Positions 37,888 to 48,742 of a DNA stretch of 64,000 nt are shown one piece after another (positions within the stretch are counted from its first letter, which is position 1; the number at the start of each line of letters is the position of its first letter). The translations under genes were made by a program, and so were the position numbers. Location: NCBI RefSeq assembly GCF_018691265.1, contig NW_024881301.1, positions 9,437,752-9,501,751 on the forward strand. Reading direction: 5' to 3'. The notes under the pieces were generated by a model. That model saw only the letters and a list, made by a program, of their open reading frames with translations, had not been told where the DNA came from and searched no databases. Source of the DNA: Tyto alba. Taxonomy: Eukaryota > Chordata > Aves > Strigiformes > Tytonidae.

Positions 37888-37924
37888 CTTAACTGGAAAC
37901 TCTATTCCAGCCTGAACCAGGACA
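37888..37924 (-). mobile_element. 5' LTR stub, about 30 bp
   Basis: aactctattccagcctgaac followed by caggaca matches the outer U3 end of the 3' LTR at about 35,527-35,553 with only a few differences. On the minus strand it starts TGTCCTGG. It abuts CTGAC at 37,925. Only the outermost U3 survives. The rest of the 5' LTR is deleted at its junction with the inverted protease fragment. Confidence 0.85.
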
Positions 37925-37929
37925 CTGAC
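37925..37929. repeat. Provirus target-site duplication, right copy (CTGAC)
   Basis: Identical to 35,050-35,054 and directly outside the TGTCC terminus of the 5' LTR stub. It shows that both ends are the original integration ends and that the rearrangement is internal. Confidence 0.85.
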
Positions 37930-39049
37930 ACAAGTCTTACATATGCTTGAGCTAAGGCTTTAATGCTTAGAAACTCCCAAGTCTGGTCCCCTATTACTTG
38001 ACTCACCAGGAAGCCCAAACATGTACTTTGAGAGTCTACTTTCTTCTGGTTGTCATCCTCAGCCAACAGGAAGGTCATCACAAGGCCCTGAAATGTTTTC
38101 ACCGGTGAAATCTCTGCCGCTTAGCACTATGGTCACTGGGCCATCGCAAGTGATATGGCTGAACATCTGAGACAATGGAAAGAGCTGGCATTTCTGGAGT
38201 TGTGTGATAAAAGATGAAGCTGAGAACATCAGCTTGTGAGCACAGGATCTGTAAAAACCAGAGGCTTTATGTGGTCTTGTAAACTGCAGAAATGAAGGCG
38301 TCTAATGCCAAAAGATACAAGTTACCATCATCTTGTTTCTGTAACTGCTTGGGAAATTCTAGAAAATACTTTTCTTGATCTCAAAAATGCAAAGGTACCC
38401 CACAAAAGCTTTCAGTAGGAGACACAAATGTCTCTTGTATGGCTACTCCACTGTGAAGTATCTTTCATAGTTGTTATTAATCCTGTTTCATTACATTTTT
38501 AAATAAGTTTTATATTTTTCTGACAGGACAATTTTTTATTTCGAAGTTTATGTATACTGTAAAGATATTTTAACAACTTTTTACATGAGATAAAATAACA
38601 TGTTTTGAAAATGTTAAAATATTCCCCAATGAATAAAACCTGATCAATCCTTCTTGTTTACATAATTTCCTTTGGATTACTATGTTGCATCTTTATTCTG
38701 ATAAGGAACATTTCTGAAATTTAAAAATTTTCTGCAGAATAGTTCTTATTTTCCCCACCCTTCTGGGAAGATTTCAAAACTGTAGAACATAATATGAAGT
38801 TTTGAGCAAGTGAATGGAAGACAACTACTCTGATAAAACCACTTTGGTTGACTACCTGTTTTCTTGATTCCTTTTTTTTTTTTTTTTCTGCAACAGGAAG
38901 GAAAACTAGAATTTTCTGGTTCTTTGGCTTATGGAGAAATAGTCATTGTCATACAGGCAAATAGGCACATTTCCTCTGGTTAATACCAGAAGAGCTGTTG
39001 GGAGTGGGAAGGGAGAATTAAGTACTGACTTGCTTTCCACAGTTTTTGA
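37930..39049. other. Spacer between provirus and CR1, nothing recognised
   Basis: Unique-looking sequence that becomes strongly AT-rich after about 38,460, with a T16 run at 38,872-38,887. No gene is supported. Confidence 0.6.
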
Positions 39050-39373
39050 ATCACAGAATCGTCATAGAATCACAGAATATCAGGTTGGAACGGACCCCAA
39101 GGATCATTTAGTCCAACCTTTCTTGGCAAAAGTACAGTCTAGATAAGGTGGCCCAGCACCCTGCCCAACTGAATCTTAAAAAGCGTCCAATGTTGGGAAG
39201 TCCACCACTTTCCTAGTAAGATTATTCCAGTGACTGATTGTTCTCACTGTGAAAAATGTTCCTCTTGTGTCCAGTCAGAACCTCCCCAGGAGCAACTTGT
39301 ATCCATTACCACTCATCTTTTCCATGTGACTCCTTGTAAAAAAAGGAGTCTCCATCTTCTTTTTGTCCACCCT

Positions 39374-42001
39374 TTAAACACTGGAACATGGTGATAAGAT
39401 GATAAACCTCCTCTTCCCAAGGCTGAATAAACCCAGTTGTCTCAGCCTTTCCTCACATGACAGACTTCCCAGTCCCTTGATCATTATTGTGGCCCTCCTC
39501 TGGACCCTATCCAGCCTGTTCACAACTTTTTTGTATGACAGGGACCAAAACTGAACACAGTATTCCAGGTGTGGCCTGGCAAGCTCTGAGCAGAGTGGGA
39601 TAATGACTTCTTTATCTCTTCCGGTAATGCCCTTGTTGATGCACCCGACATCCTGTTGACTTTCTTTGACACAGCAGCACACTGCTCACTCATGTTGAGC
39701 TTGTCCACCAGAATCCCTGGGTCCCTTTCACAGAGCTGCTTCCCAGTTGGGTAGATCCCAGTCTGTCCTGCACTCCTGAATTATGTCTTCCCACGTGCAA
39801 GACTACATTTGTCTTTTCTGAACTTCATAAGGTTCTTGTTAGCCCCCTCTTCCAGCCTATCCAGGTCTTCCTGCAGGGTGGTTCTCCCTTCCGAAGTGTC
39901 CACTTACACACTCAGTTTGGTATTGTTGACAATCTTCATCAGGGTACACTTGATCTCATCATCTGGCTCACTTATGAAGATCTTAAACATAATTGGCCCA
40001 ATATTGATCACTGGGGGACCCCACTTGTGACAAGTTGCCAGTTTAAAAAAGAGCTATTTACCAGTACCCTCTGGGTACAGCCTGTCAGCCGGTTCCCCTC
40101 CCACCACACAGACTGCTTGTCTAGACCATAACACATCAGTTTCTCTCGGAGAAGGCTGTGGGGAACTGTATCAAAAGCCTTGGAGAAATTCAGGTAGACA
40201 GTGTCCACTGCTTGCCCCACATCAACCAAGCAGGTTACTTTGTCATAGAAGGCAATCAGGTTTGTCAAGCATGATTTGACCTTGGTGAATCCATGCTGGC
40301 TTTTCCCAATCACCTGCTTTATTGGACTTGCTATAGCTCCTGGGAGGATTCATTCCATAACTTCTCCAGGAACTGAAGTAAGACTGATGGGCCTATAATT
40401 TCCTGGATCCTCCTTTAAGACCTTCTTGTACATGGGGGTGACATTAACCTTCTTCCAGTCTCCTGCGATGTCCCCCTATCTCCATGACTTCTCAAAGATT
40501 ATGGAGAGTGGCCTCGCAATGACATCATCCAGCTCTGTTAACACTCTCTGGTGGATGTTTTCAGGGCCCAATGATTTATAGGTGTCAAGATCCTGTAATA
40601 GTTCACATACCAACTCTTCCTTCACTGACAGTGGGTCTGTGTTTGCATTGACCTAGATTTTTGTTCCCAAGGCCTGGGGACCAGCAGTGCTGATAAAGAC
40701 TGAGGTGAAGAAAGTGTTGAGAACCTCTGTCTTTTCAACATTATTGGTGACTAATTCATCTTTCCTGTTTAACAATGGACTAATATTTTCTTTCTGTTTC
40801 TGCTTGTTGTCTATGTACCTGAAGAACAATTTCTTCTAGTTTTTGACATCTGTGGCCAATTTCAATTTGAGCTGAGCTTTTGCTTTTCTAACTGCATCTC
40901 TGCATGTTATGGAAATGCTCTTGTAGCTCTCAATAGGTATTCTTCTGCTTTTCCACCTCTGGTAAGCTTCTCTTTTGGTTTTGAGCAGACTCAGAAGCTC
41001 GCAGTTAAGCCAAAAGGGTCTATTGCCCCACCTAATTCCCTTACCTTTAAAGGAGATGAGTTGATTTTGTGCTTCCAGAAGAGCATTCTTGAAAAACTCC
41101 GAACATTCATTAGCTCCTTTATTCTCTATGGAAGATTCCCATGGAGTCCCTTCCAACAGAGCTCTGAACGAGCTGAATTTTGCTCACCTAAAACTTTTGT
41201 CCTATGACTAACCTTCAGCATGATCATCAGGATCCCAAACTCCACAATATTGTGATCACTGTAGTCGAGGCTATCACTAACCAAGATATTACAAAGCAGA
41301 TTTTCTTAGTTTGTGAGTAGCCAGTTCAGCAGTGTCTCATTCTTGGTTGGTACATCTAACATTTGTATGAGGAACCAGTCCTCTATGCATTCAAGGAACT
41401 TGATGGATGACATGTGAGCTGCTGTATTTTTCTTTCAACAGATGTCTGGGAACTCGAAGACACCCATAAGAATCAGCTTCTGTTGATCTGAAGTTTGCTT
41501 AAGTGACCCAAATATTGCTTTGTTGACCTTATCATCTTGGTTTGGAGGTCAGTAGCAGATGCTTACTGTAACATCTCCATTGGAGACAACCCTTCTGATT
41601 TTGACCCAGAGTCATTCAATAGGGCTTCCACAATCGCCATAGTTGACTTCTACACATTCAAGGTTCTCCTTAACATAGAGCATGACTCCTCCTCTTCTTC
41701 CCTTCCTGTCTTTATAAAACAGCCTATATCCACCCATCACATCATGTGAGTTGTCCCACCATGATTCAGTTTTTCCTATGATATCATAACTTTCTGACTG
41801 GGTGTGGAGCTCCAGTTCCTCCTGTTTGTTCCCCAGGCTGCATACATTAGTATACATGCACTTGAGGTGGTTGGTCTTCTGGTTATCATCTTGAGAGGCA
41901 GCTAAGAAACATTTGTCACTGCTCTGGTTCATCTGGCTTATTCCCCAGTTGGTTGAAATGGCATGAGCATCAGCACTTTGGACACACCCACAGGCCCCCA
42001 A
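39374..42001 (-). pseudogene. CR1 ORF2: endonuclease and reverse transcriptase, frame-broken
   Basis: The N-terminal APE-type endonuclease is in frame 42,001-41,612, with YTNVCSLGNKQEELE, IIGKTESWWD and RRGGVMLYV. A basic linker frame lies at 41,156-40,836. Reverse-transcriptase fingers include NYRPISLTS near 40,400. Block A reads VYLNFSKAFDTVPH (frame 40,313-40,008), then VTSGVPQ and a stop. Block C reads KIVNNTKL near 39,910-39,935. The C-terminal RVQRRATIMIKGLGSLSCEE is in 39,682-39,374. The block A Asp is Asn (codon at 40,188-40,190), and both Asp of the usual FADD box are Asn (39,922-39,927). Together with several stops and shifts, this copy cannot encode an active enzyme. Confidence 0.93.
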
Positions 42002-42007
42002 ATTCCT

Positions 42008-43002
42008 TCACTTTAAAGCCCACCTCACCAACTTGGCCAGCCTGCTGCCAAAGATTCCCTTGCTTCTTCTAAACAGGTGGATCTCATCCATCCCTAACAG
42101 TCTATAGTCATTGAAGAATGTCCCACTGTCAAAAAAGCCAAAATCCTCAAGACAGCACTAGCCATGAAGCCAGAAGTTGATTTGCATTATACGTCTATTT
42201 CTGTATGCAACATTTCCCCTGACTGGTAAAATGGAAGAAAATATATCTTTGGCACCAATACTTTTCGCTTGAATCCTTAGGGCTTTGCAGACTTCCTTGA
42301 TTCTGTCCAGGTTCTGGCTTGCAGTGTCATTTGTGCCCACATGAAAGAGTAGCAATGGATAGTAGTCTTTGCTCTTGACGAGTGGCGTCCTCTTGGCAAC
42401 ATCTCAGACCTTAGCTCCTGGAAGGAAGCATACCTGCTGTCACATCTTGTCAGGCTGGCAGATGGGCACCTCAGTGCCCCTTAGCAGAGTCACCCACTGC
42501 TAGCACTCGTCGTTTCATTTTACAGAAACCACTGTGCGCTGCTGGTACAGTTTCTCCTTGCAGACCTTGCTCGTGAGTGTCTACATCTGTTAAATCTTCA
42601 TATCTGGTTTTGGTTATAATGATGGAGGATGGGGACTGAAACAGAGTCCTGCTTTTGTGGGGTGGCAGGGTCCAAGGTGCCTCATTCTCTGTGATGTCCA
42701 CTACAGGAACATGGTTCTGAAACCAGTTATCTATTTTCATCTTGGTCCCCCTAATACAACACAGCCTTTTAACTGTTTCCTGCAACTTGGTCACCTGATG
42801 TAACAGATTACCAGCCTGTGCACATCTTTTGCAGGTACTTATTTACTTTTTCTCTAGGAGAAGGGTCTGGGCACTCATTGCAATCTACCTTCTGTACTGA
42901 AGTCTCCTTCTTTACCAGTTCCATCTGAATAGAAGTGTCAAACCTCTTAGGGGTTTTCTCTGTAAAAACCCTGGGTTTAACTCTGAAACAAGTGCCCACC
43001 AT
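42008..43002 (-). pseudogene. CR1 ORF1 with SGNH-type esterase domain, frame-broken
   Basis: The likely start is the ATG at 43,002 (MVGTCFRVK). A Cys-containing segment follows (VDCNECPDP), then a coiled-coil-like stretch (HQVTKLQETVKRL) reached through a frameshift near 42,815. The C-terminal half has SGNH-hydrolase blocks: VLAVGDS with the nucleophile Ser near 42,490, HVGTNDT near 42,340, and a GMDEIHL Asp/His block near 42,085, before a stop at 42,008. Esterase-bearing ORF1 proteins are known for CR1-like LINEs and are thought to help nucleic-acid or membrane handling. Stops near 42,471 and 42,158 and frame changes break it here. Confidence 0.85.
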
Positions 43003-43365
43003 CCTGGCACAGACCTAGAACACTTCCCCACGCTGTGGGCCTACAAGCAGGGTGCATGGTCTTTCTCAGTCATCCTTCTGCACAAACTGCTGCATCCACT
43101 CGATCCCTGTTTGCACACCCTGATCTCAGTGCTTGTGGTCCCTACCTCTTCTCAGGGCAATTTAAATCTTCTGCGGTTGCTCCTGGCAACACTCAAGCCA
43201 TGTCATCCTCTCTCACAAGAGCTGCCAGATCTAGGAACCTCTCTGTTATTCCTCAGGTGTTCCTGGCTCTGGGAACTCTCCTGTACACCTCCATCTAGCA
43301 CCCAGGCACAGGACTTACCATTGCTGCAGCTGCATGTCCTGCCGACTGAGTCCAAGTTCTAGGAA
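43003..43365 (-). other. CR1 5' leader
   Basis: This GC-richer segment directly upstream of the ORF1 ATG includes ggatgcagcagtttgtgcag on the minus strand. It is continuous in character with the element and ends where AT-rich flank begins. The internal promoter of CR1 would lie here. Plus-strand frames of 83 and 87 codons over it are shadows. Confidence 0.6.
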
Positions 43366-44999
43366 TTCTATATCTATATTGTAACTTTAGCTAGCATATG
43401 AACTTTATTTCATTAAAAAAATCAAGTTTTGTGGTGGTAGATATATTTTTCTAAAAAATTCCTTATGCCTTACCTATCTGGAAGGTAAATTTAAACAAGT
43501 GTAGATAGTTTAGAAAATTTATTTTGAGTACCCTTTTCCATAAAACTGGATAAATGGAATTGGGAACAGAGATTGCAAAGCTATTCTATTTGTATGAATT
43601 GCTTCAGGTGCTTTTCTTCTTACAGCTTCCCAATTAATAATCTGCAGAGAGTCCTTGACTCAGGTTTGATTTTATCGGTGCTTTAACAAATGTACAAACA
43701 CATTTAATTTGGTAAGTTAAGTCACTGGAACATGGTAAAGTAGAATCATTTTACTAAGTTATTATTATAATTAGATCTTCTTGTTTTGCAGTTTGCAGAA
43801 ATGAAAAGTAATTCAACTACATCCTAACAACTACCAGAATTTATAGCTATCCTAAATAAAAGGTTATCTGTGTGGAATAACTAAGAATAATGAAAGCAGG
43901 AAGCAACACAAGAGTTACTGAAATGTTGTGCTTTGCTTTGCACTGATGAGACTTTTCAGAGCCAGGTCCCACAGTTAAATCAAGTGCTTATTCTGATACA
44001 ATGAACTTCAACTAAACTTCTGTACACACACACAGAATTCCTCCTGTAAAGTCCAAAGCTCAGAGCAGCATAAAGTTGGCAGAAGAGTGATCGCACCTCT
44101 TCTGTTCTCACACCCTCTGGAAAAGTCACTGGTTAAGAAGGTTCTGGTAAAAAATATGAAAATTTGGTGTCCTGGGGAATGACCTCAGCATTCTTAAAGG
44201 CTACCGCACTTTGACTTTTACTTGCTCAGATTAGAGTAGAATCAGGGATTTCTGTTAGGTCTCCGTCAAGCCCTTTGTCTGCTGGGTCCAAGTAAATCTT
44301 CTGAAAAATGCATTGTTATCTTCCTTTTTTTATGATTGTATGACATTTTATGACACTGAGTTCCCAAAATGATAACAGGTGTGTGGTGTGAAGGGAAAAT
44401 TTGAGAAAGAGGATGTCAGTGAACAAGCAAAACAGCAGATTTACACCTCTGCTCCTTAGACCTTCATACAAGTATCTCCTAATACTGGAAAAACAGCTTG
44501 TCTGCAGAAGTAGCCAGAAGGTGTTAAGGAGCCTTGTTTGAGTGACAGATAGTGTAAACACTACTGTTTTTTATTATTTCATGTTATACTGGTAACATTG
44601 CAAGAGAATTGTGACTCGTTTGTTACAGAGGTTGCTGTAGCTATGCCTCTGTCTCCATCTACCAATATTTTCTCCACATGTCAAGATTTTCTGTGATGAG
44701 AAGCCAGCATGATTGTTTCAATATGGTCACAAATTCTCATGGACGTTATCATCACAATGATGATGTGAAAGACTTAGTCTAGCTGTGAGATCTGGAACTG
44801 CCAGTGGGAAGGAACAAGCTGGTAAAAGCTATGACTGCCTGCAACTCTTACTGCAGACAGATATACCCTGAACAGCCTCTCCCTCCACACATTTCCTCAG
44901 ATGCCTACACCATGTGTCAGATAAAAGTCTGAGGTGATTAAACCAGCAATGCCACAATGCACAAAGTAGACCGAAGTAACCATTTCATCAAGAGCTCAT
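43366..44999. other. Non-coding spacer, nothing recognised
   Basis: AT-rich unique-looking sequence between the young CR1 and the ancient CR1-like remnant. No gene is supported. The longest frame is 81 codons, reverse, at 44,316-44,561. Confidence 0.55.
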
Positions 45000-45740
45000 C
45001 CAATCTTCTGCCCTTCCTTGAAAGAGGCCAAGAAGTCCATTAATTTGTAGCAGATTTCACTAAGCTGACCATAGTCATGCCTAAGTCTTTGTCCTGTATA
45101 GTCACAGTTAATTTAGACACTTTTGACAAATATGAGTACTGCAAATTACTAGACCCAGTGCACATTGCCATGCTTTTACCCTGTGAATTTAATCTGTTCT
45201 TTGCCAAATTATCTAGTTTTGTTGGGTCGTTTCATACTTCTTCAACATCCTAACATTTTTGGCTGTAAATATCTTATCTTCACTAAGAAAGCTGAATTAT
45301 TTCTGGCTAGCCATTTTTCCTAGTGAATGCCACATCTATTTGAATAACACCATGACAGTGTCACTCACTGATTCATGTAAAGCAAGGTATCTTTGTTTAC
45401 CATCTTCCCAGTTTCCTCTCTGGACAGAATTTTGCCTGTCTCCACATGAGCATTTCATTTCCCCAACAGTCCCTAGTGAGGCACTTTATCAAAACTGCTG
45501 TAAAGTCCAGATAATACTTTTCAACCAATTTTCTTCTGTCTTAACTTGCTATACCCATTATTTTACCCGGAAAAGCAAAACTTTGATCAAATCTATATTC
45601 ACAATGGCAATCAGTCTTTGTGATCAATTTAAAGAGTAGTGCCTGTACTGTTGGGACTCATTGTATTAAGTCACTGCTCTAATGCACCCCCTAAGCTTCT
45701 CAGTGTATTAAATTTGTTACAAGTGACCACCTGTATGGTC
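45000..45740 (-). mobile_element. Ancient, highly diverged CR1/L3-like LINE remnant
   Basis: On plus, tcactaagctgacc, a tagtcacagttaatttaga block and cagtgcacattgccatgc follow the order of the CR1/L3 3' coding region in reverse complement. Further on, cactttatcaaaactgct plus gtaaagtccagataatac corresponds, on minus, to a decayed YLDF..AFDKVP reverse-transcriptase block A. Divergence is far greater than in the CR1 at 39,050-43,365, so this is an old family member. The 126-codon plus frame at 45,259-45,639 is antisense to it. Boundaries are uncertain. Confidence 0.7.
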
Positions 45741-48019
45741 ATTATGGCAAATACACATGTTCATCCTCTTGGCAAAGTCTCTTGGCTGTTAGCCGAAGTA
45801 TGGGCTCAAGCATTCATTTTCTCATAATTACCATACCCTATAGTTTTCTTCAAGTATTATGAAGCTTAGAGTCAAACCATCCACACGGCATCTCCAAGGA
45901 GCCCAGCTTATGTCATCTGACCCCTGGCCTGCAGAGATCTCACCCCTGGACAGATCTTGCTGTTTGGATGGCAGAAAGGTCTTGGCCTTATGTTGATTTG
46001 CCAGGTATATTTATGCTTTTTTTGTGAGGGTGCTTCAGAGCTCAGCATTAGGTGGCATCTGCATATCTGTGCAAGTGATGGAGACATTAGGAGAAGCTGG
46101 TCTTGAGTACAAGCTCAGGTCTGTGTTTAGCAGCATCACTTATGGAAGTCAGTTTTCATAGTAAAAATAAAACATGTGTAGCTGTTAATAATAAACCATA
46201 TAACAATGCAGAGATGGTTAATGAAAAAAAGAGAACTATTCCAAATATCCAGAATATAAATATATAAAAGTCAAATTTCAAGAAAAGCAACAGTTTTATA
46301 ATTAATACTAGCACTAACATAACCTTTAATCTAAAGAATTTCAGTGAAAATAATGTGCAGTTTAAAAAAAGAAGAATGCTTTTCCAGGCCTAATAACAAA
46401 TCTATATGAGTGGAGACCCAGAAAAAACATAGTACTGATTCTTCCAGGAATTTAAATGCCATTATATTTAACACTGAGGTTCTTTCACCAAAAGCAGAGA
46501 CTCTTTTGCACTTGATTTTTTATGTACCAGCATACGTATTTATTGTTTTTGGTCATTTTGACATTGTATTGATAGTGGCACAATAAAAACTGCTTTAATT
46601 TAATAATTATCCATGTCTCTGTTTTTATTATGTGGTTGTGATATTTAATTTACAGTTAATAATAAAGTTTGCCTTTCATTAGACACCTGTTTTTCACACC
46701 CATAGGGAGACAGTTTTCCAGGAAGTCTGTCTCAACTCCTGACAGTGTTGAAATTTACTAGGGGGATTAGAAAAATCAAACTAAGAGTGAGTCAGTCACT
46801 GGGATAACTCATTCTGGCTCCCTTGACTCTCGTGAAAGACTTAGTCCAACATCTGGTCCAGAGAAATCTTTACCTTTATACATCAATTTTCTTTAAAAAT
46901 CAGGCAATCTCAGATTTAGCATTGGATAGCACTGGATCTTGGAAAGCATTGTTTTGTTTGTTTGTTTGGTGGGAATATTGGAGAAAGAAAACTTGGAAAG
47001 AAGAGCTGGGAAATAAAGACAACATTACAGAACAATGGAAGAAGTAGCACATATGGTCACATACTGTTGACAGAAATTTGGGTTTGCGTGAAGGCTGTGA
47101 CCTGAAGCATTACATTCATGTAAGAATTTTGCATCTGAAATAGTAACACAGAAAATTCTTGACATATAGAAGACAGGATATGAGAGAGCAAGTAAAACCT
47201 CTCTGCTCTCAGATTAACTGAGAAACACATCAGTTGATTACTGTGTCTTTATTACGAATATAATTTACTATTCATTTAAAGAAGTTTTCAAAAAAGACTG
47301 AATATATGTTAAAAAGTATGCAGTTAACAGATCAGAACCCTGATGAAATTTCTTTAAGCCTCCCCGGAAATGTGCCGTTTTGTTATTGTAAACAGTAGAA
47401 AGTCTAGAGATGAACTGCCAAAAGATCCAGCCAACTCTTCACTGCCATACAATCCTTCATGCCTCATTAACCCCAATATAATTTACATAAACTACTGAAC
47501 CTTAACGCTGCCTCCAATAAAACTTACAATAATGCATGTAAAGGTCAAGATAACAAATTACAAGACTTAAAATCAATTTCTTAATCAAAGGATACTTTGC
47601 CAATAATCTCATGGTAATTTGCTTGCCGTGGGAGAAGAAAAATATGACATGAATGAAATTATTCTGTGTCTTCATTTTTCACTTGCAAATTTTCATATAC
47701 TGTATTTTGTATCAGGAAATGTTCTGTATAAACTAGCATACATTTTCTAGGTGTTGTGTGGTCTCCATTATGACTAAACTTCAGTGTTAAGTACATTCTG
47801 ATGGAGTATGTCACTTCCTTGGTGAGGAATAAGTGAAAGGAAGTCTGTTATGAGCAAATACAATGAATTGTTTGTCTTGGTGTAACAACCAGATAGTGAT
47901 ATTCATGCCACAGTTCAACTGGTGGAAATACATTAATGTAAATATTTTTCAGTAACTTAGCTGAAAATGAAGTCTTCCAGTTTTTTATCCTGTATTTTCA
48001 TTTACAAGAGATTTGGGGG

Positions 48020-48049
<30 letters not shown>
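48020..48049 (+). repeat. poly(A) run, 30 bp
   Basis: Thirty uninterrupted A residues follow GGGGG. This is the longest homopolymer in the window and is likely to vary in length between individuals. No processed gene is recognisable directly upstream. Confidence 0.95.
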
Positions 48050-48055
<6 letters not shown>

Positions 48056-48719
48056 GATTTTTTTGGTAGATAATTTACCTCAATATGTTTCTTTCTATAA
48101 TTGTTTTAAAAATCAAATCCCTGTCAGATGCAAACACAAAAGTAAATGTCAAGTTATCTTTAGAACTTCTCTAAAACACTCTGTGACTAGTGAATGTTTT
48201 TCAGGCTCCAGATTCTTCAAACATCAAAAGTTAAATTTTCACTAAGGTAATGACCTACTGTTTAGCCCATATGTTTGTTGCCTAAAATTGTTGAAAAATA
48301 GGATTACATAATAAGAATTTTAGACACCACTGCCTAGTCTGGTTGTTTATTTGAACTGATATTTTGAGACAGTTTCTTAGGGACCAACCTCCTGTTGTTT
48401 CCCTTTTGCATGCAGTATGACTCAGTCTTCATATCAACTTGAAGCTTTTCTACTTAATTTGGAAAGTTCAGGCGTAAGACTGCTCTTTTGAAAAGGTTGC
48501 ATGTACCTTATATGCAACAATGCTTGTTTTATTTTTGACTTAACACAAAAGAAACAAGTGCCAAACCACTTGCTGCTGCTGTTGGACATACTTGAGGCAT
48601 CCCTGTGTCACCATTCAAGAGGGTTATTTCCACCTGCACTAAGAGGATCTGGGTGGTTTGGCTGGGTGGAGGGTAGAGAGTCTGAAAAGTCACACCTGTT
48701 CCTGCTAGTGATCAATATT

Positions 48720-48742
48720 ATACTATAATAATATTATAGTAT
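48720..48742. repeat. 10-bp perfect inverted repeat, 3-bp loop
   Basis: ATACTATAAT, then AAT, then ATTATAGTAT, followed by a GATATATA repeat patch. It could extrude as a hairpin. The composition suggests low-complexity origin. Confidence 0.75.

Larger units (their letters stand above)
35055..37924 (-). mobile_element. Rearranged ERVL-like provirus
   Basis: The element is bounded by identical CTGAC duplications. On the minus strand it runs from a 5' LTR stub (about 37,895-37,924), through an inverted protease fragment (about 37,662-37,887, coding on plus), the reverse-transcriptase tail, RNase H and integrase (37,660 down to 36,038), an env-less spacer and a polypurine tract, to a full 3' LTR (35,055-35,553). 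The primer-binding site, gag and the catalytic core of reverse transcriptase are absent. No env frame lies between integrase and the 3' LTR, as is usual for ERVL. At about 2.87 kb it is well short of a complete provirus. It is non-functional as it stands. Confidence 0.93.
39050..43365 (-). mobile_element. Nearly full-length CR1 LINE retrotransposon
   Basis: Minus-strand order: a 5' leader (about 43,365-43,003), ORF1 (43,002-42,008), ORF2 with endonuclease and reverse transcriptase (42,001-39,374), a 3' untranslated region and a terminus of ATTCTGTGATTCTATG-type octamers at about 39,050-39,085. At about 4.3 kb this is close to the full length of CR1. Most copies keep only a few hundred 3' bases. 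Both ORFs carry frameshifts and stops, so it is dead. CR1 normally leaves no clear target duplication, and I see none. The 5' boundary is approximate. Confidence 0.95.

Noticed and set aside
45259..45639. 126-codon open frame as a gene
   Set aside because: Antisense to an ancient CR1-like reverse-transcriptase remnant, with no protein motif of its own.
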